This document shows, piece by piece, positions 37,290 to 48,830 of a DNA stretch of 64,000 nucleotides. The translations under genes were made by a program, and so were the position numbers. The stretch spans positions 7,655,808 through 7,719,807 of the forward strand of contig NC_037260.1 in the NCBI RefSeq assembly GCF_000002425.4, given 5' to 3'. The stretch's first letter is position 1; every line of letters begins with the position of its first letter. The stretch is from Physcomitrium patens (Eukaryota > Streptophyta > Bryopsida > Funariales > Funariaceae). Under the pieces are notes generated by a model, which saw only the letters and a list, made by a program, of their open reading frames with translations, was not told where the DNA came from and ran no database searches.

Positions 37290-39100
37290 ATTTAAAAAAA
37301 ATAATTTATTCATAATATTAAGAAGAAACAGTCTATAATCTAATATATCTCTTTATAGTGGCCTATTAATTCTATAATTTTGAATTATTTAATAATCCAC
37401 ATCATCACAACAAATTTCTTTAAAATTCTCTTATAGATCTTCTAAATGTGCAAGTAAACATTAAAGAAGAATAATAGCAAACAATGCTCTTAATTTTTTT
37501 TCTATTTTCATTACAAAGGCTTCTTCTAAGAATTGATTCCATTCTTGATTATCCTCCAACAATCCAATTTGTAAGCATGCATTCGTAAGATTTGGTTGAA
37601 GTACTCTATTTATAGTACATATATCTTCAAAATAAATGTGGTCCATATACCATTGTCAAAAGAAGTTGACAATAAAATCTTATTCTTATAGTAGGATCAG
37701 CAAAATATAATATTTTAATTGCAAATCTATATTATCTTAATGTCCACATTTTTAAGGTCTTGTTCCACACAAAAAGCTGTAAAAATTATTGATACTTGTA
37801 TTGCTGAACTATCTCTATTAATTTAGACATTTCAAAAACTACTATCAAAGTTGTTTTTTGCTATTCTCCACAAGCTAAGATTTCGACTGCATCATCATTT
37901 GGATCAAAAATTACTTGATGCATTCTAGGAAGTTGTAATGTCAATCAAACTATATTTCAAACTGTCATGCACTTTCATTGTGAACAAATGCAATGCTGGC
38001 TCAAGAGCTCTAGTATACCATAAATCAGTATATTGCTTGACCTTATCTTACTTATTTATGATTTCCATTGTTGTACAATCATATCCTTTATAAATATTCT
38101 TGCGAATATATTTCATAGCATGAATAGAAGTACAAACCTCAATGTTAATATGGAAGTTATACTTTTTTGCTAAAAATACGATTATATAGAATAACATCTC
38201 AATTGTCTACAACATGATTGCCAATATTAAAAGTCCTTCCATCATTTTTTCTTTGATATTGAAGATATCCATCAATATCCATTGATGTTACTTCTTAATA
38301 ATCTTTTGGATATCTCTTTTGGTATATTCCATCCTTCATACATAAAGCTTGCATATATTGAGGTCCACATGGATCATAAACCATGCAAAGTGATAATTAT
38401 CTCAAGTAATAATAAATCATCCTCTTTAATAGGAAACTTTGCAAAAATAATCTTATCAACATGAAATGGATTTCTTATTTTTATTGTTTTGATCAAAAAA
38501 GAGTAAGAAGTGCATGTATAGAAGACCTTGCTTTGAAACTCAATAGTATGCACTCTTGCAAGTGCATGTCCTGAAATGTGATGCTTATAAATATCTTCAA
38601 TTAATGCATGATGCTTTAGTTCAAATACTCCATCTACTAAATTAAGAAGATCTTTGAAATGTTATTCCAAAAAGCATGCATTTGAAATCTCAAGCCACTA
38701 TAGATTTGTTGTCAATATAATAAATATATGTGGATGTTGAAAGTATGAAGTAATGGCCATAGAATCTTAAAAAATCTCAAATAAGTTTCTTGTACTTCCA
38801 ATATGAGATGACTAAAGTATTATACTCTACTATAGATTTTGCATGTTGATTTCTTGATATTATATATCTCCAATAATATTTGCTATTCCTTGATGTATGC
38901 TTATACATAATCTATCTTGATTCATATTCAAATATCTCAATTGATTTTGCTTTGTTATTGTCTAAGCATCCATAATAAATTTTTGTACCAACTCTCTACT
39001 ACACAAGATAGCTGAGTACTTGTTATATCACAAAAATAATCAATATGAGAAAAACTCCATTTGAGTAACTTGTACAATCCATAATACCACAACACATAAG
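37290..39100 (-). pseudogene. Helitron Rep/helicase gene remnant
   Basis: Reading the - strand, blocks in order match Helitron RepHel proteins: FIMDAWTITKQNQLRYLNMN (near 39,000), DSMAITSYFQHPHIF (near 38,790), VDKIIFAKFPIKEDD (near 38,460), DPCGPQYMQALCMKDGIYQK (near 38,370), NFHINIEVC with IYKGYD (near 38,150-38,080), and FEDICTINRVLQPNLTNAC with GLLEDNQEWNQFLEEAF (37,640-37,510). The last block is the linker before the helicase. The Rep nuclease His pair reads YMH, so the first His of the HUH motif is lost, and the second Tyr of the YxxxY-type block reads Asn. Several stops and frame changes interrupt it. The helicase itself is not visible. It encoded the rolling-circle initiator. Confidence 0.8.
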
Positions 39101-39281
39101 AGTTTCTATCACTTCCTTGGTGCCAACAACATCAATCCACATCCTCGGAAGCTAGTACAACAATAAGCAAAAGCCTAGTGGCAATCTCTATGAGCTAAGC
39201 AATTACCCAACTGCTCTCAATAACCAATCATAATCATTTTTTGTCTCTTTATCTTATATCTATGCTATCTTATATAATATA

Positions 39282-39286
<5 letters not shown>

Positions 39287-39316
<30 letters not shown>
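39287..39316. repeat. (TA)n microsatellite inside Helitron copy A
   Basis: A TA run within the segment that is absent from Helitron copy B. Confidence 0.9.
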
Positions 39317-39320
<4 letters not shown>

Positions 39321-39718
39321 GAGAATAATGAATCTTGAATCCTACATCTATATTACATTTTAGTAAGTTAAAATAAATTTTAATTTTAATAAATTCTTAG
39401 ATAAGAGTTTGATGAAAATCTTATAATGAGGCATCTTGTGTATAGTTCAAGTTCAAGCTTTTAGAATAGTTTCTTGTGAGATATAGATAAATATTTATAG
39501 AAAAATTATTTTCATTTCTTACAAATAAATTTAGGACGTTTTGTACAGAAACATCAGGTGTATAGTTTAACAATACTTATTTGTAGTGATATATTAATAA
39601 TGTAAACTAAACTCAAATTAAAGAAATTAAATCAATGCTAATTTATCTTACTCTACAATTTTTATACTCTGTAAAAAAATCATTTATCAGGAAGAAGTTC
39701 AACCTTTTCAAAGATTGA

Positions 39719-40029
39719 CGTTTCAAATGAGGATTAAAATTTCAAATTTATTTACTCATAGCCGAATTAGTCCAATTTATTTATTCACAAACAAAATCAT
39801 GTTGATCTACGGTAACTCTGTTTCCATTGTAGGGATGGTTTTATTCTACCAATTTCTACTTCATTCATTCAACAGGACATCGTTTTTTAAACTTGGTACT
39901 TGGTTTTTTGAGAACTTTTTCCCCTTAAAGTTTCCCATGTCAGAATTGCAGTTTCTTTCTCATCTCTGTTCTTTCTTTCTTTCTTTTTCTCCTGTTCTTG
40001 TTGTTTTGTTGTGTTAAGATATTTATTTT
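39719..40029. other. Spacer upstream of Helitron copy A
   Basis: AT-rich on the left with a CTTT-type pyrimidine run near 39,955-39,995. A 100-codon + strand frame covers it but matches nothing known. Confidence 0.4.
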
Positions 40030-40435
40030 TGTACTCAGTTATAAAAGAGGGAGTTAATGGAAGAGGGGGGGAGGAGGGGCATTGGTCATATAATAACAAG
40101 ATTCATTTGGGCCCCACTCACAAGGAGTGCAGGTGGAGGGCATTCGCCACATTTCCACCACCTTGTTCAATTGTGGAACACATGTCCGTCCCTGTGCAGA
40201 GATGGGAACAGATGGCTTAAGGAACAAGTGTCACATGGGAACAGAAATGGGAACAGCATGGGAACAACCCCACCTGGCATGGCCTGGCCATGCTTTGCCC
40301 TCCCTCAGCCAAGCCTGGGAACGGTTTTAATGTTCCCACAGATGCAATTGAAGGGGCCCTGGTGCACTTTACTGGACTGATGATGCCTGAACTCTGCCGC
40401 CTTGCTGCTCCTGCCTTGCTAACTACTTAAGGGAA
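40030..40435. other. Unassigned GC-rich island with repeated TGGGAACA words
   Basis: A sharply bounded GC-rich block of about 400 bases in AT-rich DNA. TGGGAACA occurs at 40,203, 40,236, 40,248 and 40,259, with related words near 40,316 and on the opposite strand near 40,331. A perfect 17-bp palindrome GCATGGCC-T-GGCCATGC lies at 40,277-40,293. Three + strand frames overlap here (up to 107 codons), which argues against any one being a conserved gene. It may be a noncoding RNA gene, a regulatory block or an exon. Confidence 0.3.
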
Positions 40436-41130
40436 AAAATAAAAACAAAACAAAACAAAACAAACAAAACAAACAAACAAAACAAAACAACAAAAAATAC
40501 CCAAAATTAATAGAATATATATATATTTGTGCAATTTAAAACTTGACTGCATGTCTCTTCTAATCTGGTTGTGTAGATATGTATCTCTCATTGATTGATG
40601 GGGAAAAAGAATTGTCAGAATTATGTCCATGTAAGTGCATGAATTGTTTCTTGCACCTCATCAAACGTAAACATTATTATTTTTTTGTGATGGGTTTGAT
40701 TATTTAATATCAAGCGAATTTGCATTTCATTTAATATTACTTCGAGATGAAGAAATGGTATCGAAAGCAATATGTGGTTTCATCTCATTAATTTGACACT
40801 GGATTCTTACTTTTCTTTTGTCATATTTGAATATGATTAATTGCTCAAGTGTGTTATGTCTACTTGTCTGTGTGCATATCTAATTTATATTATTTCTCAA
40901 TTCTTACTTGTTTGATGAAATTTGGGTCATGCATTCAAAATTACTATTTTTGAAATAGAATCGTGGTATTAATGATTGATTTAATATTTTATTGCCTGTA
41001 AGATTTTATTTTATTTTTTACATGAAAAGTATATCACAACATAAAATATTAAATGAACTCAAACACTGAGTCTCATTCAATACAAGTTTCGAAGAGTGTT
41101 TGGATGGTGATGAAATGGATGGATGAACAC
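40436..41130. other. AT-rich spacer with an AAAAC-type simple repeat
   Basis: The left edge (about 40,434-40,498) is a run of AAAAC/AAAC units. The remainder shows no gene. Confidence 0.7.
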
Positions 41131-42230
41131 GTGGAGGGCAGCTATTGAGCAGGACTCCCGCCAAGCCCTCCCGCCGAGGGATACGAGGGATTCATATGCG
41201 GAACGCGTGGCGCTGCACGGACACAGCAGTTGTACAGTTTGAAATTGCAGGGTGTTCTCGAAACCTCGTGCCGGTCATAGAACCACATCGGAACCGGCAC
41301 CGGCACCAGCGCCAATCGTGGCGCAAGCCGATCGGAGCGCGGTAGAGGTTTCATCTTCCCGCTGGTCTGCAAAGATCTGCTCCATTTCGTCGATAATCAT
41401 CGTCATTAGGATTCTTACTCTTTTCGTTTTGATTTTTTTCTTACTGTTCGGTTATTTGAGTATCTGGTCCGGTGGCCACTTGCACAATCACATCAACCGT
41501 ACTCGGCGTTTTGTTCAGTGTGACATCGGTTGCTATCAAGCGCAGGGTGATATCTGTTATGCAGTTTTGGCGATTGGTGTTTGGCAACAGAGATGTCAGT
41601 GCTTTAGAGGATATCACAGTTGTGAAATTCTGCAATTAGTGAACTCCTCGATTCAATCCATTCGGATTTCATTGTATGTTTTTCCCCTCTCGATTACCTT
41701 TGATGATCAGAGTCTTTTCAGATGGACTCCATGCTTTTAGAGTTTGAGAGTTTCTCTTCACGTTTGCAATCTTGTGAATTTATCCAGGTGGCAAGTTGCG
41801 ATTTATGAGCGAGATGCTGGGTAAGGTTCGAGACTGTATCCGTTCGTGATTTGCGTGTCTGCAGCGTTGTTGTCACTGGCGCTACGGACCCTTGGTTTTG
41901 GTTGTCCCTGTAGTTAGGCTGCCGATACTATCTGATAGGGATTGTGTGAGCAGATTGAGAATGACAATCAGTGGCCGTGGCATTGGAAGATTTCTGTTGA
42001 TGCGGATTACATGGCTTCATCAATCGCTCTAATGTACTCGGATCCTCCTCTCTTCCTCACTGGTCAGGTTACTACTCAATTAACTTCATTTCCATATTTG
42101 GAATGTGTTTACACTTTGGCCACTGCTCCCTTCTTACAAGTGAGAGGATGTAATTGTAACAACATGCTACACACATGGGATCATTGGCCACAGTGTATTG
42201 ATCATTGAGTTATTGATGATGTCATATCTT
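41131..42230. other. Unassigned GC-richer island, possible exons or transcript
   Basis: The composition is that of the gene island. The + strand has a 162-codon frame (41,252-41,740) with an Ala/Pro-rich start and a strong hydrophobic stretch (IIIVIRILTLFVLIFFLLFG), which could be a membrane segment. The - strand also has open frames over the same DNA (41,441-41,635 and 41,142-41,372), so coding strand cannot be decided. No family was recognised. A long 5' untranslated region or noncoding transcript is equally possible. Confidence 0.3.
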
Positions 42231-42270
42231 TCTTTATTTTCTGATGTTTGGAATAATATGTTTCATATTG

Positions 42271-42310
<40 letters not shown>

Positions 42311-45300
42311 GACATAATATAGGGCATCACATATGAAAGAATAACATACATTTTTACATTGTAAAAGGAAAAAAATGTAAAAAAAAATTGAAAAAAAAAT
42401 AAAACAACATAAGTTATTTAAATGATCTCAATGCTAAAGCACTTTGTTGCAAATCATATTGTGCATTAAACTAACATCCCTTTCTGTACTGAATTTCAAT
42501 AAAACTTTTATATTTTTGGAGGTCGTTGCATGAAAAAATAAAATATTTAAGTAGTTGTGGAAAAAGATGTTTATGCTAAATTTAGCAAAACATACTTCAT
42601 TATTTTTCCTTGGGATTAGTTTACTATTATTACATAAGCCATATGCAAGGGGAACTATTTTCTGCTTAAAACCTAAAAACGATTTCACTATTTAGTAATT
42701 GTGGTAGTTCTAGAAATAAATGTAATATGACAATGTTTTTTTCTCATCAATACCTCAACTTCAATGTCTATATCAGTGAAACATTTGATCATTAGTTGGG
42801 TTTTATTACAAAGACTACTTGCTAAATCAAGATTATAGAAAGGCATCATAATTGTGCCAATATTTAGCATGAGCTTATGAGGTGACCACCCACTTATATG
42901 CAACATTATATATTCCGAGGGGACATGGATATTTTTATGGCTGATTAACTTAATTTACAATGCAACCAATACACAAAAACATGTTTTTTTATTATAAAAG
43001 ATAACTTTGCTACACACAATTTGATAGATTGTAGCATTTGTAAAACTAAGTGTATATCTGAATGCATGTGTGTATGTGAATTTTTGTAGACTTTTGTTAA
43101 TATAAACATATTCAAACAGTGGATGTTGTGCTCATTGGCAATGCTGCATTCTAAGCTACTTTCCAGTTGTAAACATAAGATTTGCATTTTCTTCTACAAG
43201 CAAAACTTACATTGCATCAACCTTTGCAATGTTACAGATTACCAAAAAAGTTGAACTTTTTAAGTAACTGTTTTACAAACTATTGCATGATTCTATGATA
43301 GTTATATTTTCAATCCAGAAATCAATACTTTCATAGTCAAAAACACAATTATATCAATGTTCAAGGTTTATTTAATAACCTTAAATTATTTTGTATGTTT
43401 CATTGCCTCCTCGCCTATGATAACTGATTGTACAATAGAAGTAGGAAAATTTACTCAATTTAATAAAAAAGAGCTCATCCTTTTTTATAAAATAAAACTA
43501 AATCAATATTACTTTTTGGAAATCATATCATCAAGAAGTTTTAAAAACAAATTTAGTTCAGCCAAGACTTTTTTTTTTTTTTGTACATGAACTCGGTAAT
43601 GTATCTTTAAGAAAACATGTGAAGTACTAACCAATTCTTTGTTTTCAAAGTATATACTTCAACAATTAAAACTCTTTCTATAGTGATGGATGCAATATTT
43701 ATCTTCATGATTGCAAGTGTTGGTAAGAGAATATTTCTCTAACAAAGAGCTTTGAAGGCTTTTCCTTTCTAAAATAACTAATTTAATTTAGGGTAAAAGT
43801 TTCCAATCCACTTTATCTCTGGTGCTTTAATTTCTCTTGAAAAAGAAAAAAAGGAAAAAGAAAAATAGCATTTAATATCATACAAGCAAACTTACTTAAC
43901 TCTTAAACAAACAACAACAGAACATGAATAAATTATGAATAAATATTTCACAACATGGAAGTTTAACATTTCATGCATAAAAGTTATAAATGGATATCCT
44001 CCAATTTATGGAGATGGTAGACATCAAAGTATCCATTCCCTAGTTAAACCCACTCCACACACACAAAAACATGACAAATAGTATTATTGGCATGTCAATG
44101 ATGCCACCAAGGTCCATGCTCATTATCATCTAATGCAGTACACAATGAATCATTTGGGAAGAAAGAGAGTGGGGGATTTATTGGTAGCAAGCTAAGCCAA
44201 TTCCTTAATGCCTCATTTAAGTGTGTCAATAAATGAAAAAAGTAAAGAGAGAGTACCAACAGTCAAATCTCATTCCAAGAGCCACATTATGTAGACTTAC
44301 ATATATTGTGTGTTGTCCACTCTGCACAAGACAAGTGGTATAGTTTTAAAATTAAATTTTTCATTTATTGCAAGGATACTATTGAAAGTAACAAATCCCT
44401 TTATGGCATTTAATTTCCACCTTCCATAGGCACTTAGCCCCCCCTCCCCCCTCCCAATTGCTGCTTATATAACTCTCCATTCACTCCTGCCTATAACACT
44501 GTACAAAATAGATATGTGTGTGAGCAGGTACATGAGTGAGACATGAATAGCACAATTCACACCACATGCATTCTTCATTTTTATTTTATTTTTCTTTTAA
44601 AAAATATATATTAAACCACCAACAAGAACCATTTTTATGTTTCCAAATGAGTGCATTGGTCAAAGTTAGGTGAATCTAGTAATATTGATATAGACTTGTG
44701 GTCCAAATTCTTGGCTTACAAAGATAAAATAACATGCTTCAAAATCAAGTCCCATGAAAGGAAGAACAAGATGCACTTCTATTTCTAAAGACAAGAAATA
44801 AAAAAAAAAAAATAATAATAATAAAAAAACACATCGTAGAACCTTTCAACAACCAACTTCCAAGGAACAAAATTACAATGGAGCAAGACAGGAGCTACAG
44901 AGAATAAAATCAAGTACTAGTTTGATTTGTAAAATGTAATAATAATTAAACTTAAGATAGGAATAATCTATAAAAATATTCAAATATTATAAAAGATTAA
45001 AATACAACAAAAAATTATATCAGTGGTGTTCATATTATGAAAGTTTTTTATTGTAAGTTTTAATTACATTCTTAAATGCATATTAAAATCTTTAATGCTT
45101 TCATCAAAGTATTCATGTAGGACTTTAAAGACAAGCTATTCTAATTGTGAATTTTAAAAAATAAAATTTAACTCTCATTTTTCTCTAGATTGATTTTAAA
45201 AGAAGTAAAATAAAATATGATTTTATTTATTTATTTATTTTGAGTACTGAACTGAATTCATAGGTTACTATGTTTTTAATAAAAGATTTATTTCTAATAT

Positions 45301-45507
45301 TTAGAACAAATCTAAACCAATTTATGTAAGCAGATTTTTATTTTTTTCAAACATGTCAAAAAAACATTGTTAATCTAGTTCTATTATTGTCCACCCTTAT
45401 GATGTTGATTTTTCAAATTTATAAAATCCTAACTATAAAAAAATTCTAACTATGGATGTTAGGTTTTAGGATTTTGGATGAAATTTTGAAAAAACCCAAA
45501 TATATAC

Positions 45508-45546
<39 letters not shown>

Positions 45547-46935
45547 AAATATAATATATAATTTATAAAATATATTTTACATGATATATTATAATATACA
45601 TATGATATATTTCACAATACAACATACAATATGCATAAGAGTTCAAAAGATTTTAGAATTTTATACCATCAACTAAAAATTTACTATTTATTATTTATTT
45701 AATTATTATTATTAATAATTTATAAATAATATATTTTAAATTATCTATTATTAATTTTGAGAATATGAATGCACATGAATTATATGCACATGACAATATT
45801 TTATACATGAAACTTGTTTGAGAAACATTTTAGAGATTTGTTTCTTCTTTTTTACTATTGAATTATAAAAACACACAAAGAATATTTCAATTAATAAGAT
45901 AGAGAATGAGATGTTGCACTGACAACTTTTTAACAAGAATGGTAAGCAATATCCATAACATCTCAACAAGAATGTAAAAATGCTATGTATGTTAATGCTA
46001 TAAATGGATACAATACAAACAAGCTCTTTAAGTAAATTATGCGAGAATTGATGTGCGTTTCAGATTTCAAATAGATGCACATTGTTAACAAGAAATATTA
46101 GCACATATAGAAGCATGTGCTCCAAGAAGGCTCCATGATATAAAGAGTTTGTATTACAAATTTTTCTTTTGATAGGAGGACAAGTTATTACTACCACTTA
46201 CATGATAGAATAACCACTCCTTGAAGCCATTGAGAAGTCCTTTAATAGATAGAAGAATATTTGTTTAATACTTCAAAGATAAATATATACTTCAATATGT
46301 ATTGCACCAATGAGAAAGTCATCCTTTTGCCACACAATCCTCTTCTAGAATCTATATGTAATCTATTAGAAGATATTAATTGTAAGACTAAATAATTTTG
46401 CAAGAATATATGAGGGTACAATAATGCATTAACTATTACATATAGTAGAGCAAATATTGATCAACATTTTAAATACAATGATAAAAATACTTACTATCTA
46501 CAAAGAGAGTTATATCATCAAATAACAAGTCTTCTTTCAATTGCAAGTAAAACTCTAAATTTTGTTCAATTATATATTTCTAATTTATAAGCTAAGTTGA
46601 ACAAAAAGATGTCACATTTTGTTAACTTAGAGCATGAAACAATAGAATCTTTATAAAATATGTTGTACATTTACAATGCATATGCGCAACTATTTGTTAA
46701 AGCATGTCAAAGATTAAATTGGCTTGTAGAAGATTTTTATATTTGATTCTTAAGACTTTAGCAAAAAGAAACTTGACATTATAATAAAAAAATTATAAAT
46801 AAAGTTGGTGCAATTATAATGGAATATTACAACAATGGCAATTCTAAAAAATAAGTATATGACTACAAAAATAGAAAAATAATTTGAATCTAAAAGTAGA
46901 ATAAATTATTTATATTAGGTATTAGGAAGATTCTC
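42231..46935. other. AT-rich DNA with no recognised gene
   Basis: TA runs lie at about 42,272-42,307 and 45,513-45,541. A promoter-like patch lies near 44,440-44,500. Sequence from about 46,000 to 46,900 has the texture of decayed repeat, but I could not name a family. Confidence 0.5.
44440..44500 (+). promoter_or_regulatory. Promoter-like patch: C-rich run, TATA box, CT-rich start region
   Basis: A C-rich run (about 44,438-44,456) is followed by CTTATATAACTC (TATA box at about 44,464-44,472) and a pyrimidine-rich stretch, the usual layout of a plant core promoter. A GAGCAG|GTACATGAG donor-like site lies about 60 bases further on. No coding region follows, so an orphan promoter or noncoding RNA gene is possible. 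The evidence is pattern only. Confidence 0.3.
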
Positions 46936-47085
46936 AAGAATTTTTCATATGGTTTGAAGATGAAGTAACCTTAGAAAGCTTCTTAAGAAGTTTTCAAGTT
47001 GCTTGAAGATGAAGCAACCTTAGAAAGTTTCTTAAGAAGTTCTCATGTTGCTTAAAGATGAAGCAATTCTACAAAGCTTCTCGGA
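46936..47085. repeat. 49-bp tandem repeat, about three copies
   Basis: Units share GTTGCTTGAAGATGAAGCAA and GAAAGYTTCTTAAGAAG. Repeat phase points are at about 46,956, 47,005 and 47,054. It is followed by shorter TTCTAAGAATCTTTAAAAA-type echoes (about 47,120-47,205). Such arrays are common inside LTRs, but I could not define an LTR here. Confidence 0.75.
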
Positions 47086-47398
47086 CAACTTCTTTAATCT
47101 TTCTAGAACTTTTTAGAATCTGATAGAATATTCTAAGAATCTTTAAAAATCTTCTATTAGAGTATTTTAAGAATCTTTAAAAACTAAATAAAATATTCTA
47201 AAAATCTTCTCGATGAATGTCTATATCATCACATCTTTTTTTAATTCTAAATTCTATGAAGAGCATCAATTTCATATTTGCTTTCTTCATTACATACAAC
47301 ATTCTAGTAGTAGCTTCATAGAAAAGTCATTCTAAAATAACTTTAGGTTTTTGAGAAAAAACATTCATTGTGATTGGTTTTAATCTTCATTCTAAACA

Positions 47399-47938
47399 TC
47401 AATCTTTGAAAAGGTTGAACTTCTTCTTGATAAATGATTTTTTAATAGAGTATAAAAATTATTGAATAAGATAAATTAGCACTGATTTAATTTTTTTGAT
47501 TTTAGGTCAGTTTATATTATTAATATATTACTACAAATAAATATTATTAAACTATATACCTTATGTATCTGTACAAAACATCCTAAATTTATTTATAAGC
47601 AATGAAAATATTTTTTCTATAAATATTTATCTATATCTCACAAAAAACTATTCTAAAGTAATTGGGTAATTGGATAATTGCTTAGCTCATAGAGATTGCT
47701 ATTAGGCTTTTGCATGTTGTTGTACTAGCTTCCAAGGATGTGGATTGATGTTGTTGGCACCAAGGAAGTGATGGAATCTCTTATGTGTTGTAGTATTATG
47801 GATTGTACGAGTTACTCAAATGGAGTTTTTTTCATATCAGTTGTTTTTGTGATATAACAAGTACTCAACTATCTTATGTGGTAGAGAGTTGATACAAGAA
47901 TTTATTATGGATGCTTGGATAATAACAAAGAAAAATCA
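47399..47938 (+). mobile_element. Helitron, copy B, 5' part only
   Basis: It begins TCAATCTTTGAAAAGG after a host A, exactly as copy A on the other strand, and stays homologous for about 540 bases. The homology covers the untranslated region and the first Rep block (GRELIQEFIMDAWIITKKNQ near 47,878-47,938). It lacks about 245 bases that copy A carries in the untranslated region. Homology ends abruptly where chromovirus sequence on the - strand begins, so the remaining Rep gene and 3' end are missing. Confidence 0.75.
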
Positions 47939-48806
47939 ATGATACTCATGTATCTTTTAGAACACATTAATTAGATTTTCTTCTAGTCCTTACATACGCT
48001 CATTGATATTGTAGCTGTGCCAATATATAAAATACTTCAACTTGCTTCTTCTTTGCCAAAAATCAAATTTCTTTTTTACTTCATATTCCAAATAATTATC
48101 TATGTCAATGCAAGGAGGTAATAGTTGTATTCTTCTTAAAATGGTTGATTCTGAATAAGCTTTTAAATAAGAAATATGAAAGATTGGATGTACTTTCATG
48201 GATGTATATAATTTCAATAAATAAGTCGATAGATTGATTTATTTTTGAATATAAAATGGCTTTAGTCCTTAGTAGTTCAATTTATCACAAATTTGATTGG
48301 TTTTGATATTATATCAAAGAAGCCATACTTTATCTCCAACTTGAAAAGTAAAAGATTATTTTTTAAATTTGTTTGAAGATACTTTGTAAGAATCTTAAGT
48401 TGCTTATAAATAAAGCTTTAAAGTTGTATAGAATTGTGAAAATCATTTTGCAAGATCTTTAGTTGATGGATTTTTATCCTTTGATATATTTAACAAATCA
48501 AACTTTGGATGATAACCATAATTGACATGAAATGGTATTTTTTGAATTAAAGCATAAAGAGTATTATTATAAAAAAATTATACTAAAGGTAAATATAAGG
48601 ACCAATCATCTTATTTATATTTGATTGTTTTATTGCAAATACTACTCCAAAACTTAATTGGTTTTTTTTGTTTGACTATTGGTTTGAAGGTGGAAAGCAA
48701 AAGAAAGTTTCATATCTCTTTTCAATATCTTGAAAAAAGATTTATAAAATTTTGATATAAATTGAAGTTCTCAATAAAAAATGATATCATTAGATAGGCT
48801 ATAATA

Positions 48807-48830
48807 TATATATATATATATATATATAAG
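48807..48830. repeat. (TA)n microsatellite
   Basis: A short TA run within the integrase region of chromovirus copy M0. Confidence 0.9.

Larger units (their letters stand above)
37290..39718 (-). mobile_element. Helitron, copy A, 5' end and Rep region, 3' end not found
   Basis: The 5' terminus on the - strand is TCAATCTTTGAAAAGG starting at 39,718, shared exactly with copy B at 47,399; Helitrons begin with TC. The Rep gene follows (about 39,100-37,290). Relative to copy B it carries about 245 extra bases (about 39,213-39,456), including a TA run. The hairpin plus CTRR 3' end and the helicase motifs were not found, so the copy is probably truncated near the TA run at 37,231-37,261. Rolling-circle transposons of this type insert between A and T without target duplication. 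Confidence 0.75.

Noticed and set aside
39213-47938. The similar blocks near 39.2-39.7 kb and 47.4-47.9 kb as an inverted pair of LTRs.
   Set aside because: Both blocks start with TC and run directly into Helitron Rep coding sequence, which fits the 5' ends of two Helitrons and not LTRs.
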